Below the pieces are notes generated by a model that saw nothing but the letters and a program-made list of their open reading frames with translations, had not been told where the DNA came from and made no database searches. This document shows positions 43,181 to 50,381 of a stretch of 64,000 bases of DNA, in pieces. The stretch's first letter is position 1. Each line of letters begins with the position of its first letter. The DNA comes from Peribacillus simplex NBRC 15720 = DSM 1321 (GTDB lineage: Bacteria > Bacillota > Bacilli > Bacillales > DSM-1321): NCBI RefSeq assembly GCF_002243645.1, contig NZ_CP017704.1, positions 5,040,001-5,104,000 on the forward strand, in the 5' to 3' direction. Position numbers and translations under genes: made by a program.

Positions 43181-43750
43181 TTAAAAAAACTTCTTTTTAC
43201 CTTTTTCTTCTTTTAAAATCTCCACAGCTTCTCTGAACCGCATCGAATGGATAATTTCCCTCTCACGCAAAAACCTGAGTGAATCATTGATATCAGGATC
43301 ATCCGAGATGTCGATCAACCACTGATAGGTTGCTCTGGCCTTCTCTTCAGCGGCTATGTCTTCATATAAATCTGCAATGGGATCGCCTTTGGCTTGGATA
43401 TATGTGGCAGTAAATGGATTTCCTGCTGCGTCATGATAAAAAAGGGCACTATCATGATTGGCATAATGGTCACCTAGGCCAGCTGCAGCCATCTGCTGAG
43501 GGGTGGCGTCTTTTGTAAGCTTATAAATCATCGTGGCGATCATTTCCAGATGGGCAAATTCTTCCGTTCCGATATCCGTAAGCAGGCCAATCACTTTATC
43601 AGGAATTGTATATCGTTGATTTAAGTATCGGAGTGCTGCAGCCAACTCGCCATCAGCACCCCCGTATTGTTCTATTAAATATTTTGCCAATCGAGGATTA
43701 CAGTCTCTTACTTTAACTGGGTATTGCAGCTTCTTTTCATAAACCCACAT
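43181..43750 (-). CDS. cotJC: Spore coat protein CotJC (manganese catalase-like)
   Basis: 189 residues with strong similarity in pattern to manganese catalases: the four-helix bundle carries the metal ligands in ELAAALRYLNQRY, GTEEFAHLEMIATMIY (E..H) and DLYEDIAAEEKARATYQWL (E..E), with a final REREIIHSMRFREAVEIL (E..H). It is an inner coat or coat-associated protein made in the mother cell. Last gene of the cotJABC operon; 12 bp after cotJB. GGAGAGAT lies before ATG 43750. Confidence 0.94.
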   Translation of the reverse strand: MWVYEKKLQYPVKVRDCNPRLAKYLIEQYGGADGELAAALRYLNQRYTIPDKVIGLLTDIGTEEFAHLEMIATMIYKLTKDATPQQMAAAGLGDHYANHDSALFYHDAAGNPFTATYIQAKGDPIADLYEDIAAEEKARATYQWLIDISDDPDINDSLRFLREREIIHSMRFREAVEILKEEKGKKKFF

Positions 43751-43762
43751 AGATATCTCTCC

Positions 43763-44029
43763 TTATACCTGCCATGGCCAAGGGCCTTGGCCCCATTCCC
43801 ATTTATTTTCACCGCCCGGACTGTTTCCAAAACCCAATAATGGACCATATTTAGGCTCAAAAACCGATTTCAATTGTTTGGAGTATTCATGAAATTGATT
43901 GAATTGCTGTAATGCTTGCTGATCATTAGGATGTGTATCCAAATAAAGAGTCAACTCGACAAGTACGAAATCCGCAGCCTGTATTTGTTCAAGCAACTGA
44001 TAATATTCATCATCCAGTTTCTTATTCAT
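43763..44029 (-). CDS. cotJB: Spore coat protein CotJB
   Basis: 88 residues: helical [26 protein letters not shown] followed by [20 protein letters not shown] and the conserved [10 protein letters not shown] plus a Trp-rich tail ([13 protein letters not shown]). CotJB is needed with CotJA and CotJC for coat assembly. Its ATG at 44029 immediately follows the stop of cotJA with no gap, so translation is probably coupled. Confidence 0.92.
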   Translation of the reverse strand: MNKKLDDEYYQLLEQIQAADFVLVELTLYLDTHPNDQQALQQFNQFHEYSKQLKSVFEPKYGPLLGFGNSPGGENKWEWGQGPWPWQV

Positions 44030-44263
44030 TTATGTCTCCCTTTCCCGATATGGATTATCATAAAAATCATAAAAGAATTTCCAAAGTGTACCGTATTTCA
44101 AAGCTTCCTCCGGTGTGAACTGCTCCAAATTCGGCGGTTGAAAATTAATATATAGATTAGGAGGTGTCCTGTAGTACTTTCTCCCAATCGGCGGGCACGG
44201 ATCGAATTTACTATGAAAAGGTTTATATGACTTAACTAAGGTAAAAGTCTTTTCGCGAGTCAC
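44030..44263 (-). CDS. cotJA: Spore coat associated protein CotJA
   Basis: 77 residues, Pro- and Tyr-rich: YKPFHSKFDPCPPIGRKYYRTPPNLYINFQPPNLEQF in pieces, then TPEEALKYGTLWKFFYDFYDNPY, the CotJA pattern. Start GTG 44263 with AAAGGAGG 8 nt upstream. First gene of cotJABC, behind a sigma-E-type promoter. Confidence 0.92.
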   Translation of the reverse strand: MTREKTFTLVKSYKPFHSKFDPCPPIGRKYYRTPPNLYINFQPPNLEQFTPEEALKYGTLWKFFYDFYDNPYRERET

Positions 44264-44295
44264 AAAAATGCCTCCTTTGTAAAGATATAGCCTTT

Positions 44296-44326
44296 AATTT
44301 TTATGCCTGGGTAATGCATAATATGA
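44296..44326 (-). promoter_or_regulatory. Sigma-E-type promoter of cotJABC
   Basis: On the minus strand TCATATT (44326-44320), a 14-nt spacer, then CATAAAAATT (44305-44296). This fits the sigma-E consensus (ATATT, about 14 nt, CATA...T) and the known mother-cell expression of cotJ in Bacillus subtilis. Confidence 0.75.
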
Positions 44327-44389
44327 CTTCCTTGGTCTGGAAAGGAAATTATCTGGAAAATGATGTTTTTTCAGAATATTATAAAATCT

Positions 44390-44406
44390 TGTTATAGTCC
44401 CGTTAT
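44390..44406 (+). promoter_or_regulatory. WalR box candidate upstream of the LysM-3D gene
   Basis: TGTTAT-N5-CGTTAT at 44390-44406, one mismatch from the WalR (YycF) consensus of two TGT(A/T)A(A/T/C) hexamers spaced by 5. The related Bacillus subtilis gene yocH is a WalRK target. Confidence 0.6.
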
Positions 44407-44519
44407 CTTACTGTGATGTTTGTCATCTATTCTTTATCTGTTTGTTCTTTGTATAGAAAAAAACTATGTTAAGATTTAACTCGTAGCTTATAAAGCAGCT
44501 CACAAGGAGGTAACAACAT

Positions 44520-45317
44520 ATGAAAAAATCAATCTTATCGTTAGCGGCAGCGGCTGCAATATCCGGTGCATTCACAATCCCGGTACAAGCAGAAGATGTC
44601 AAAGTGAAAGATGGAGACACATTATGGGGGATATCTCAAACATATAAAGTATCAATAGAAGATATTAAGTCTTGGAATGAATTGTCTTCAGACGCGATTT
44701 ATGTCGGGGAAACTATACATATTTCTCAAGAAAAGCATTATAAAGTCAAGTCAGGGGACACATTATCGGACATTGCAGACAAATATGATGTAGCTGTAAA
44801 TGAAATTAAATCTTGGAACGGTTTAAATTCAGATACTATCCATCCGAAACAGGAACTAATCATTAAACCAGCTGCTAACAAAGTCGAAGCGGCGAGTGTA
44901 GGGCCTGCGAAGAAATCTGAACAAGCTGCACCAGTTGAACAATCAAAACCAGTTGAACAATCAAAACCAGTTGAACAATCGGAACCAGCAGACACAAACA
45001 ATGAATCCCAAGATCAAGCAGAATCTGGAAAAGAGATTACTGTTAGTGCAACCGCCTATACGGCTGATTGTCAAGGCTGCAGCGGAACAACAGCCACAGG
45101 AGTGGACTTGAAAGCTAATCCTGATGCAAAAGTGATTGCCGTGGACCCTTCAGTCATTCCACTAGGATCAAAAGTTTATGTTGAAGGTTATGGCTACGCA
45201 ACGGCAGCCGATACAGGCAGTGCCATCAAAGGAAATAGAGTGGACATATTTGTTCCAAACGAACAGGATGCCGTGAATTGGGGCGTTAAAAACGTTAAAG
45301 TGCAAATCCTGAATTAA
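44520..45317 (+). CDS. Secreted cell wall protein with two LysM and a 3D domain (YocH-like)
   Basis: 265 residues: signal peptide ending VQA near residue 24, LysM 1 (VKDGDTLWGISQTYKVSIEDI), LysM 2 (YKVKSGDTLSDIADKYDVAV), a Pro/Gln-rich linker with the exact repeat VEQSKP, and a C-terminal 3D domain with ATAYTADCQGCSGTTATG, VIAVDPSVIPLGSKVYV, and the three conserved Asp including AADTGSAIKGNRVDIF. It is probably a muralytic enzyme (lytic transglycosylase-like, as inferred for YocH) released to the wall. AAGGAGG is 9 nt before ATG. A WalR-box-like site lies upstream and a strong terminator downstream. Confidence 0.92.
   Translation: MKKSILSLAAAAAISGAFTIPVQAEDVKVKDGDTLWGISQTYKVSIEDIKSWNELSSDAIYVGETIHISQEKHYKVKSGDTLSDIADKYDVAVNEIKSWNGLNSDTIHPKQELIIKPAANKVEAASVGPAKKSEQAAPVEQSKPVEQSKPVEQSEPADTNNESQDQAESGKEITVSATAYTADCQGCSGTTATGVDLKANPDAKVIAVDPSVIPLGSKVYVEGYGYATAADTGSAIKGNRVDIFVPNEQDAVNWGVKNVKVQILN
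44934..44987 (+). repeat. Three tandem 18-bp repeats in the linker coding sequence
   Basis: Unit GTTGAACAATCAAAACCA at 44934-44951 and 44952-44969, and once more at 44970-44987 with one change; encodes V-E-Q-S-(K/E)-P three times. Near-exact copies suggest the linker length can vary by slippage. Confidence 0.88.
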
Positions 45318-45347
45318 TTTAACCATGCAAAACATGTTTATATATTG

Positions 45348-45387
45348 AAAAAAGTAGACACAGAGATTTAATGTGTCTACTTTTTTG
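45348..45387 (+). terminator. Terminator after the LysM-3D gene
   Basis: A 15-bp perfect stem, 45348-45362 with 45372-45386, and T tract. Confidence 0.9.
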
Positions 45388-45475
45388 TCCTTTTGGTTCA
45401 CGGGAAAAGCAGGTACAATGAAAGTAATAGATCCTTATAAATCCTTACAAGGTAAATAGGAGGAGTAGTGAATTG

Positions 45476-47602
45476 ATGGAAAAAGCACGTGAGTATTTAC
45501 AAGAATATTTTGGTTATGAGTCATTCCGAAAAGGTCAGGAACAGATTATCGAACAGGTATTGGGAGGAATAAACACAGCGGGAATAATGCCTACTGGCGG
45601 TGGTAAATCAATATGTTACCAAATTCCAGCCCTTCTGTTACCAGGTGTAACACTCGTGATATCCCCACTTATTTCCTTGATGAAGGACCAAGTAGATGCC
45701 CTCGAACAAAATGGGATTGATGCCACATTTCTTAATAGCTCCATTTCTGGGTTAGAATCATCCAATAGAATGAACGATATTAAGCACGGTAGATATAAGT
45801 TGGTTTATGTGGCACCTGAACGTTTGGAAAATCCTGCATTTCAACAGGATCTATTTAATGTGGAAATTTCATTGGTTGCCATTGATGAGGCCCACTGTAT
45901 ATCTCAATGGGGACATGACTTCAGACCAAGCTACTTGAAAATCAAAACCTTATTGAAAAACATGCCATCAGCTCCGGCTGTACTGGCATTAACGGCAACA
46001 GCCACACCTCATGTGACCGATGATATATGTCAGTCGCTCGGAATATCAAAGCAGCATACAATATCAACGGGATTTTCCAGAGATAATCTGTTCTTTTCCG
46101 TTGTGAAAGAAGAAAATCGCGGACGGTTTTTAATGCGCTATTTAGAGAAAAACAAAAATGAATCGGGTATCATATATGCAGCCACTAGGAAAGAAGTCGA
46201 TTCCTTGTATGAAAAGCTTGTTAAAGCCGGATTCAAAACAGGTCGATACCATGCTGGCATGAATGAACAAGACCGTTCGAAACAGCAAGACCAATTCATT
46301 CGTGATGACGTTCCCTTGATGGTAGCGACATCTGCCTTTGGGATGGGAATCGATAAGTCGAATGTTAGATACGTCATCCATTACCAAACCCCAAAGAACA
46401 TGGAGAGTTATTATCAGGAAGCGGGCCGTGCAGGGAGGGATGGTTTGGATAGTGAATGTATCCTCTTATATTCCCCTCAGGATATGCAGATACAGCGTTT
46501 CTTGATTGATCAATCAAATCCCTCGCAGGAGTGGCAATCCCAGGAATTGAAAAAATTGAACAGAATGAAGGATTATTGTTTTACCGAGGGGTGCTTGCAA
46601 GCCTTCATTCTTCGATACTTTGGAGAAGAAAACCCTGAAAATTGCGGTCATTGCGAAAATTGTACAGATAAACGTGACTCTGTTGAAGTGACCACACAGG
46701 CACAGATGGTCCTGTCATGCATGTTACGGATGGGTGAGCGATTCGGTAAAACGATGATATCCCAAGTGCTTACGGGATCACGCAATAAGAAAATTGAAGA
46801 GTTCGGATTCCAGAAGCTTTCAACCTATGGAATCATCAATGATCAATCTGCGAAAGATGTAGGTGATTTCATTGATTTCCTGACAGCGAAACAGTACATC
46901 GAAATGACGGGCGGCCAGTTTCCGGTCCTTAAGGTTACCAATGCTGGCAGGGAAGTGCTTTTGGGACAGAAAAAAGTTCTGCGTAAGGAAATAAAAAAAG
47001 TAAGCAGCATCAGTGCGGATCATGGGTTGTTCGAAGAGTTGAGACAGTTAAGAAAAGAATTGGCAAGTAAGGAAAATGTACCTCCATTCATTATTTTTTC
47101 CGATGCATCTTTGAAAGATATGGCCCTCAAACTGCCGAGGACGGAAGAGGAATTCCTGGAAGTTAAAGGTGTAGGCATGCAGAAATTCGAACGCTTCGGA
47201 TCTATGTTCTTACAGGGGATTTCCCAGTATGTACAGGCACATCCTGAATTAGAAACGAATACTATGGTTACAAAGGAAACGGTAAAGCGAGCTAATAAAT
47301 CATCTCACTTAGAAAGCTATCGCTTATATCAGGAAGGCAAATCAATCAAGGAAATTGGGACATTGAGAGGGCTGTCTTCCATTTCAATTGAAAATCATTT
47401 ATTAAAGTGTGCAGAAGAACACTTGGATATCAAATGGGAAGAGATTTTCTTGGATAAAGAGTATGATCTTGTTTTGGAAACTGCGAAACAATTGGATTCT
47501 GAAAAATTGAAACCACTAAAAGAAGTACTGCCTGAGCATATTTCCTACTTCATGATTAAAGCGATCTTGGTTAAAGCAGGGTTGGAAAACGAAAGGTGTT
47601 AA
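45476..47602 (+). CDS. recQ: ATP-dependent DNA helicase RecQ
   Basis: A 708-residue RecQ helicase, which unwinds recombination and replication intermediates. Motifs: Walker A MPTGGGKSICYQ near residue 39, VISPLISLMKDQV, Walker B AIDEAHCISQWGHDFRPSY, TATAT, FSRDNLFFSV, SAFGMGIDKSNVRYVIHY and QEAGRAGRDG. The zinc site has GCLQAFILRYFGEENPENCGHCENC (four Cys). An RQC winged helix follows, then an HRDC domain (LRQLRKELASKENVPPFIIFSD), and a C-terminal extension (IKEIGTLRGLSSISIENHLL) of the RQC-like helix-turn-helix type. ATG 45476 with AGGAG 9 nt upstream is preferred over TTG 45473. Confidence 0.94.
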   Translation: MEKAREYLQEYFGYESFRKGQEQIIEQVLGGINTAGIMPTGGGKSICYQIPALLLPGVTLVISPLISLMKDQVDALEQNGIDATFLNSSISGLESSNRMNDIKHGRYKLVYVAPERLENPAFQQDLFNVEISLVAIDEAHCISQWGHDFRPSYLKIKTLLKNMPSAPAVLALTATATPHVTDDICQSLGISKQHTISTGFSRDNLFFSVVKEENRGRFLMRYLEKNKNESGIIYAATRKEVDSLYEKLVKAGFKTGRYHAGMNEQDRSKQQDQFIRDDVPLMVATSAFGMGIDKSNVRYVIHYQTPKNMESYYQEAGRAGRDGLDSECILLYSPQDMQIQRFLIDQSNPSQEWQSQELKKLNRMKDYCFTEGCLQAFILRYFGEENPENCGHCENCTDKRDSVEVTTQAQMVLSCMLRMGERFGKTMISQVLTGSRNKKIEEFGFQKLSTYGIINDQSAKDVGDFIDFLTAKQYIEMTGGQFPVLKVTNAGREVLLGQKKVLRKEIKKVSSISADHGLFEELRQLRKELASKENVPPFIIFSDASLKDMALKLPRTEEEFLEVKGVGMQKFERFGSMFLQGISQYVQAHPELETNTMVTKETVKRANKSSHLESYRLYQEGKSIKEIGTLRGLSSISIENHLLKCAEEHLDIKWEEIFLDKEYDLVLETAKQLDSEKLKPLKEVLPEHISYFMIKAILVKAGLENERC

Positions 47603-47727
47603 GGTTTTTTGGTTAATTTCTTCATTGAATAAATAAGAATTTGGTTTAATGCGTATACTAGGAATGATAAAAAGGTGAAATTTCGCGCCTTTAATCAGAG
47701 TCTATGTATAAAAAGAGGAGGTTGCTC

Positions 47728-47934
47728 ATGTATTTTGGTAAAAAGAATTCAGAGGAACCAGAAATCGTTATGGAAGATACGATAGTATATGCGTGCGGAT
47801 CAGCAGATTGCAATGGTTGGATGAGAAAAGATTTTGCCTCGGAAAACTATGATTGCCCAATGTGTGGAAGTCAATTAGTTGAGGAAGTCAGGGAACTTCC
47901 AAAAATTGAAAATGAGTATAATGCGTTTAAATAA
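47728..47934 (+). CDS. Cold-inducible protein YdjO family (first paralogue)
   Basis: 68 residues with two Cys pairs: VYACGSADCNGWMRKDFA and YDCPMCGSQLVEEVREL, a small zinc-ribbon-like protein of the YdjO family (cold-inducible in Bacillus subtilis). ATG 47728 lies 7 nt behind AGAGGAGG; the ATG at 47704 would precede the site. It follows recQ by 125 bp and has its own terminator. Zinc binding is inferred from the cysteine spacing (C-x4-C and C-x2-C). Confidence 0.82.
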   Translation: MYFGKKNSEEPEIVMEDTIVYACGSADCNGWMRKDFASENYDCPMCGSQLVEEVRELPKIENEYNAFK

Positions 47935-47965
47935 AAGAGGTGAATCATAGCCTCTTTATTTTTTA
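47934..47965 (+). terminator. Terminator after the first ydjO-type gene
   Basis: AAAGAGG (47934-47940) and CCTCTTT (47951-47957), then ATTTTTTATTTT. Confidence 0.75.
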
Positions 47966-48800
47966 TTTTAAGAAATAAGTATACCGGAGTGGTTTCGTTC
48001 TCGCTTAATGCTTTACATATAAAAATATGTATGGTATTATTAAATTTCAGTGTTATGAAAAGAATGCACTGGAGGGTAATTTAAAGTAACATTTTTATTA
48101 ATAAAATAATTTTTCATCATTTTCATGATGAAGTAGAAACAAGTTAAACACATCTAGAAAAAAGAAATACATGTAATCACCAAGTATTTTCCTCGATCCA
48201 TTTCTGTTCTTCATTAACTTACTTCTATGTACCATTTATCTTTTGGAATTTAATCTACCCAATTGGAATTACGGACGGTTTTAATTAATAAACATGTACT
48301 TACAAGCTTTTATCTGATTCTCGCAGGCGCGGTCTAGGAACCGTATGGATGGGAGAGAGGCAGGGCTTTCATTGTTTTAGGTTTTGGCACTAAAAATTAC
48401 TCTCATGCTCAATTCGCTTTGAAATGTTCACCGAATGAGCAGGAAGAACCATATGGAATGGATTCTTAAACAGCGCAGTCTCTATTATCTTGAAGGGTAA
48501 GTCAGGGACTGTGTTTCATTTTTAATCTGGATTGAACAGACATTAAAGGAATCATTTCTTAATTTAGAATCTTTACTCAAATATATAAAGCATATATATG
48601 ATATAATGGATAAAGAGATATTAAAAATTCATGTCGTAATCTCAAGTTCTTCCCATTCAAAAAGTTTGGATGAAAGGACAATTATCAAAACTTAGATTTG
48701 CGAATGGGTATTTACTCACAATTTAGATTAAACGCCATCTATTCTTCTTTTATCTTTATGGCTTGTGATCTGTTATTCAGGACGGAGTCAATTCAATTCT
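47966..48800. other. Long AT-rich intergenic region between the two ydjO-type genes
   Basis: About 835 bp without a credible gene. Around 48468-48515 AACAGCGCAGTC and GGGACTGTGTT could pair as a long-loop hairpin followed by CATTTTTAAT. A TATAAT-like box lies near 48600 (gatataatgg). If the second ydjO gene is transcribed from there, its leader would be about 200 nt. Confidence 0.35.
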
Positions 48801-48814
48801 AAGGAGTGAGATAC

Positions 48815-49009
48815 ATGTATAGAAGAAATAATACGGAAGAAATCATTCCTGAAGAAACAAAGGTGTGGGAATGTACATCAGAAGATTGCAAAGGTTGGAT
48901 TCGCGATAACTTTACAAGTAATGATGAACACGTTTGTCCGTTATGTAGCAGCGAGATGAAACCTGGCACCAGAATGCTTCAAGCAATCAACAATCCAAGA
49001 AACTATTAA
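48815..49009 (+). CDS. Cold-inducible protein YdjO family (second paralogue)
   Basis: 64 residues: VWECTSEDCKGWIRDNFTSND then VCPLCSSEMKPGTRML, the same C-x4-C and C-x2-C arrangement as its neighbour at 47728 and closer in sequence to the classical YdjO. AAGGAG is 9 nt before ATG 48815. A strong terminator follows. Confidence 0.85.
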   Translation: MYRRNNTEEIIPEETKVWECTSEDCKGWIRDNFTSNDEHVCPLCSSEMKPGTRMLQAINNPRNY

Positions 49010-49017
49010 GGCTGTAT

Positions 49018-49054
49018 AAAAAAAGCTGAAGGGGATTCCCCTTCAGCTTTTTTT
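49018..49054. terminator. Bidirectional terminator between ydjO-type and yitT-type genes
   Basis: A 17-bp perfect stem, 49018-49034 with 49038-49054, loop ATT, A tract on one side and T tract on the other. Confidence 0.93.
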
Positions 49055-49095
49055 ATCTTTTTGCCAATCGGATACGGCAAAAAGCAAGTGAATGA

Positions 49096-50010
49096 TTAGT
49101 GGATATCTTTTTTCTTGAATCGACCGCCTCGAACTTCCGCGATATCCCCTACGGCAAGAAATGCAGATGGATCGAAGCTTTTGACTATCTCTTTAAGTTT
49201 AGCTTCCTCAAGCCTGTTTATTACACAAAAGATGACTTTTTTATCATCACCAGAATAAGCACCTTCACCAGCTAAAAAGGTTACGCCCCGTCCAAGGCGA
49301 TTCATGATGGCTTCGCCGATATCATCAAATTCATCACTGATTATCCAAACAAATTTGGATTCGTCCAAACCTGCGATAACGATATCCATCGTTTTATATG
49401 CCACGAAGTAAGCTATGATCGAATACATGGCACGATCCCACGAGAAAACGAAGCCCGCACTGCCAAGGATGAATAAATTAAAAAACATCACGATCTCCCC
49501 AACGGAAAAAGGAATCTTCTTGCTGGCTAGTATGGCAAGTATTTCTGTACCATCCAATGAGCCGCCATATCGAATGACCATTCCAACACCAATGCCAAGA
49601 ATCATTCCGCCGAAAGCGGACGCTAGGAGGATATCTTGAGTGAAAGCTGGTACATGATGAAGCAATGTAGTGGTAATGGAAAGGACTAAAATTCCATAAA
49701 GAGTAGATAATGCGAAGGTTTTTCCAATCTGTTTATAACCGATAAAAAAGAAAGGAAGATTCAAAATGAAAAGAAAGATACCGAGCTTCCATCCAGTGAT
49801 GTAAGATAACATAATCGATATACCCGTTATGCCCCCGTCGATTACGTTATTCGGCACTAAAAAAATCTCCAGGCCGACAGCCATCAAAACCGCACCAATT
49901 GTAATTAATAGACCTCTCTGTAATATTTGTCTCAGTGTTAATTTTTTATGCTGGGTCTTCTTTTGCATAATTTCTGTTGTACTTGCACCCGCTAGGTCTG
50001 ACATAATCAT
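49096..50010 (-). CDS. YitT family membrane protein
   Basis: A 304-residue protein of the YitT family: about five to six transmembrane helices (ILQRGLLITIGAVLMAVGLEIFLV, DGGITGISIMLSYITGWKLGIFLFILNLP, FGGMILGIGVGMVIRYGGSLDGTEILA in pieces) and a C-terminal cytosolic DUF2179 domain (VWIISDEFDDIGEAIMNRLGRGVTFLAGEGAYSGDDKKVIFCV). Function unknown; paralogues are common in Bacillus. ATG 50010 with AAGGAG about 10 nt upstream is preferred to GTG 50019. Confidence 0.9.
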   Translation of the reverse strand: MIMSDLAGASTTEIMQKKTQHKKLTLRQILQRGLLITIGAVLMAVGLEIFLVPNNVIDGGITGISIMLSYITGWKLGIFLFILNLPFFFIGYKQIGKTFALSTLYGILVLSITTTLLHHVPAFTQDILLASAFGGMILGIGVGMVIRYGGSLDGTEILAILASKKIPFSVGEIVMFFNLFILGSAGFVFSWDRAMYSIIAYFVAYKTMDIVIAGLDESKFVWIISDEFDDIGEAIMNRLGRGVTFLAGEGAYSGDDKKVIFCVINRLEEAKLKEIVKSFDPSAFLAVGDIAEVRGGRFKKKDIH

Positions 50011-50381
50011 GCCCCCCACTCCTTCTCTCTATATAAGTTCTATTTAATTATAAACCTATAGGTATAATTAAATAAAGTAATTAACATTTTTGATTAATAT
50101 ATTCCTGAATAATTATTTTTATTGATAATGTCCCGCAATGATGAAGCAGGGTTTTGTGAAAGCCTGTCATTACATGTATTCCTATTCTACTCCATACAAA
50201 ACAATAGTATTTCTCATTTTATTGATTTTATGAAAGAAATATGCATTTTCTTGAGATAGGGCTGCACCAAAAATAATAAGTGTGTAATTATATAGGAATT
50301 AGGAAATAAAAACCTTTGAGGTACTATGAATTTCCATTACAATATAGGAGAATAGAACGGTTGAGGTGATAGAGTAAAAAA

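Noticed and set aside
44934-44987. CRISPR-like repeats
   Set aside because: These are tandem coding repeats without spacers in the LysM-3D linker.
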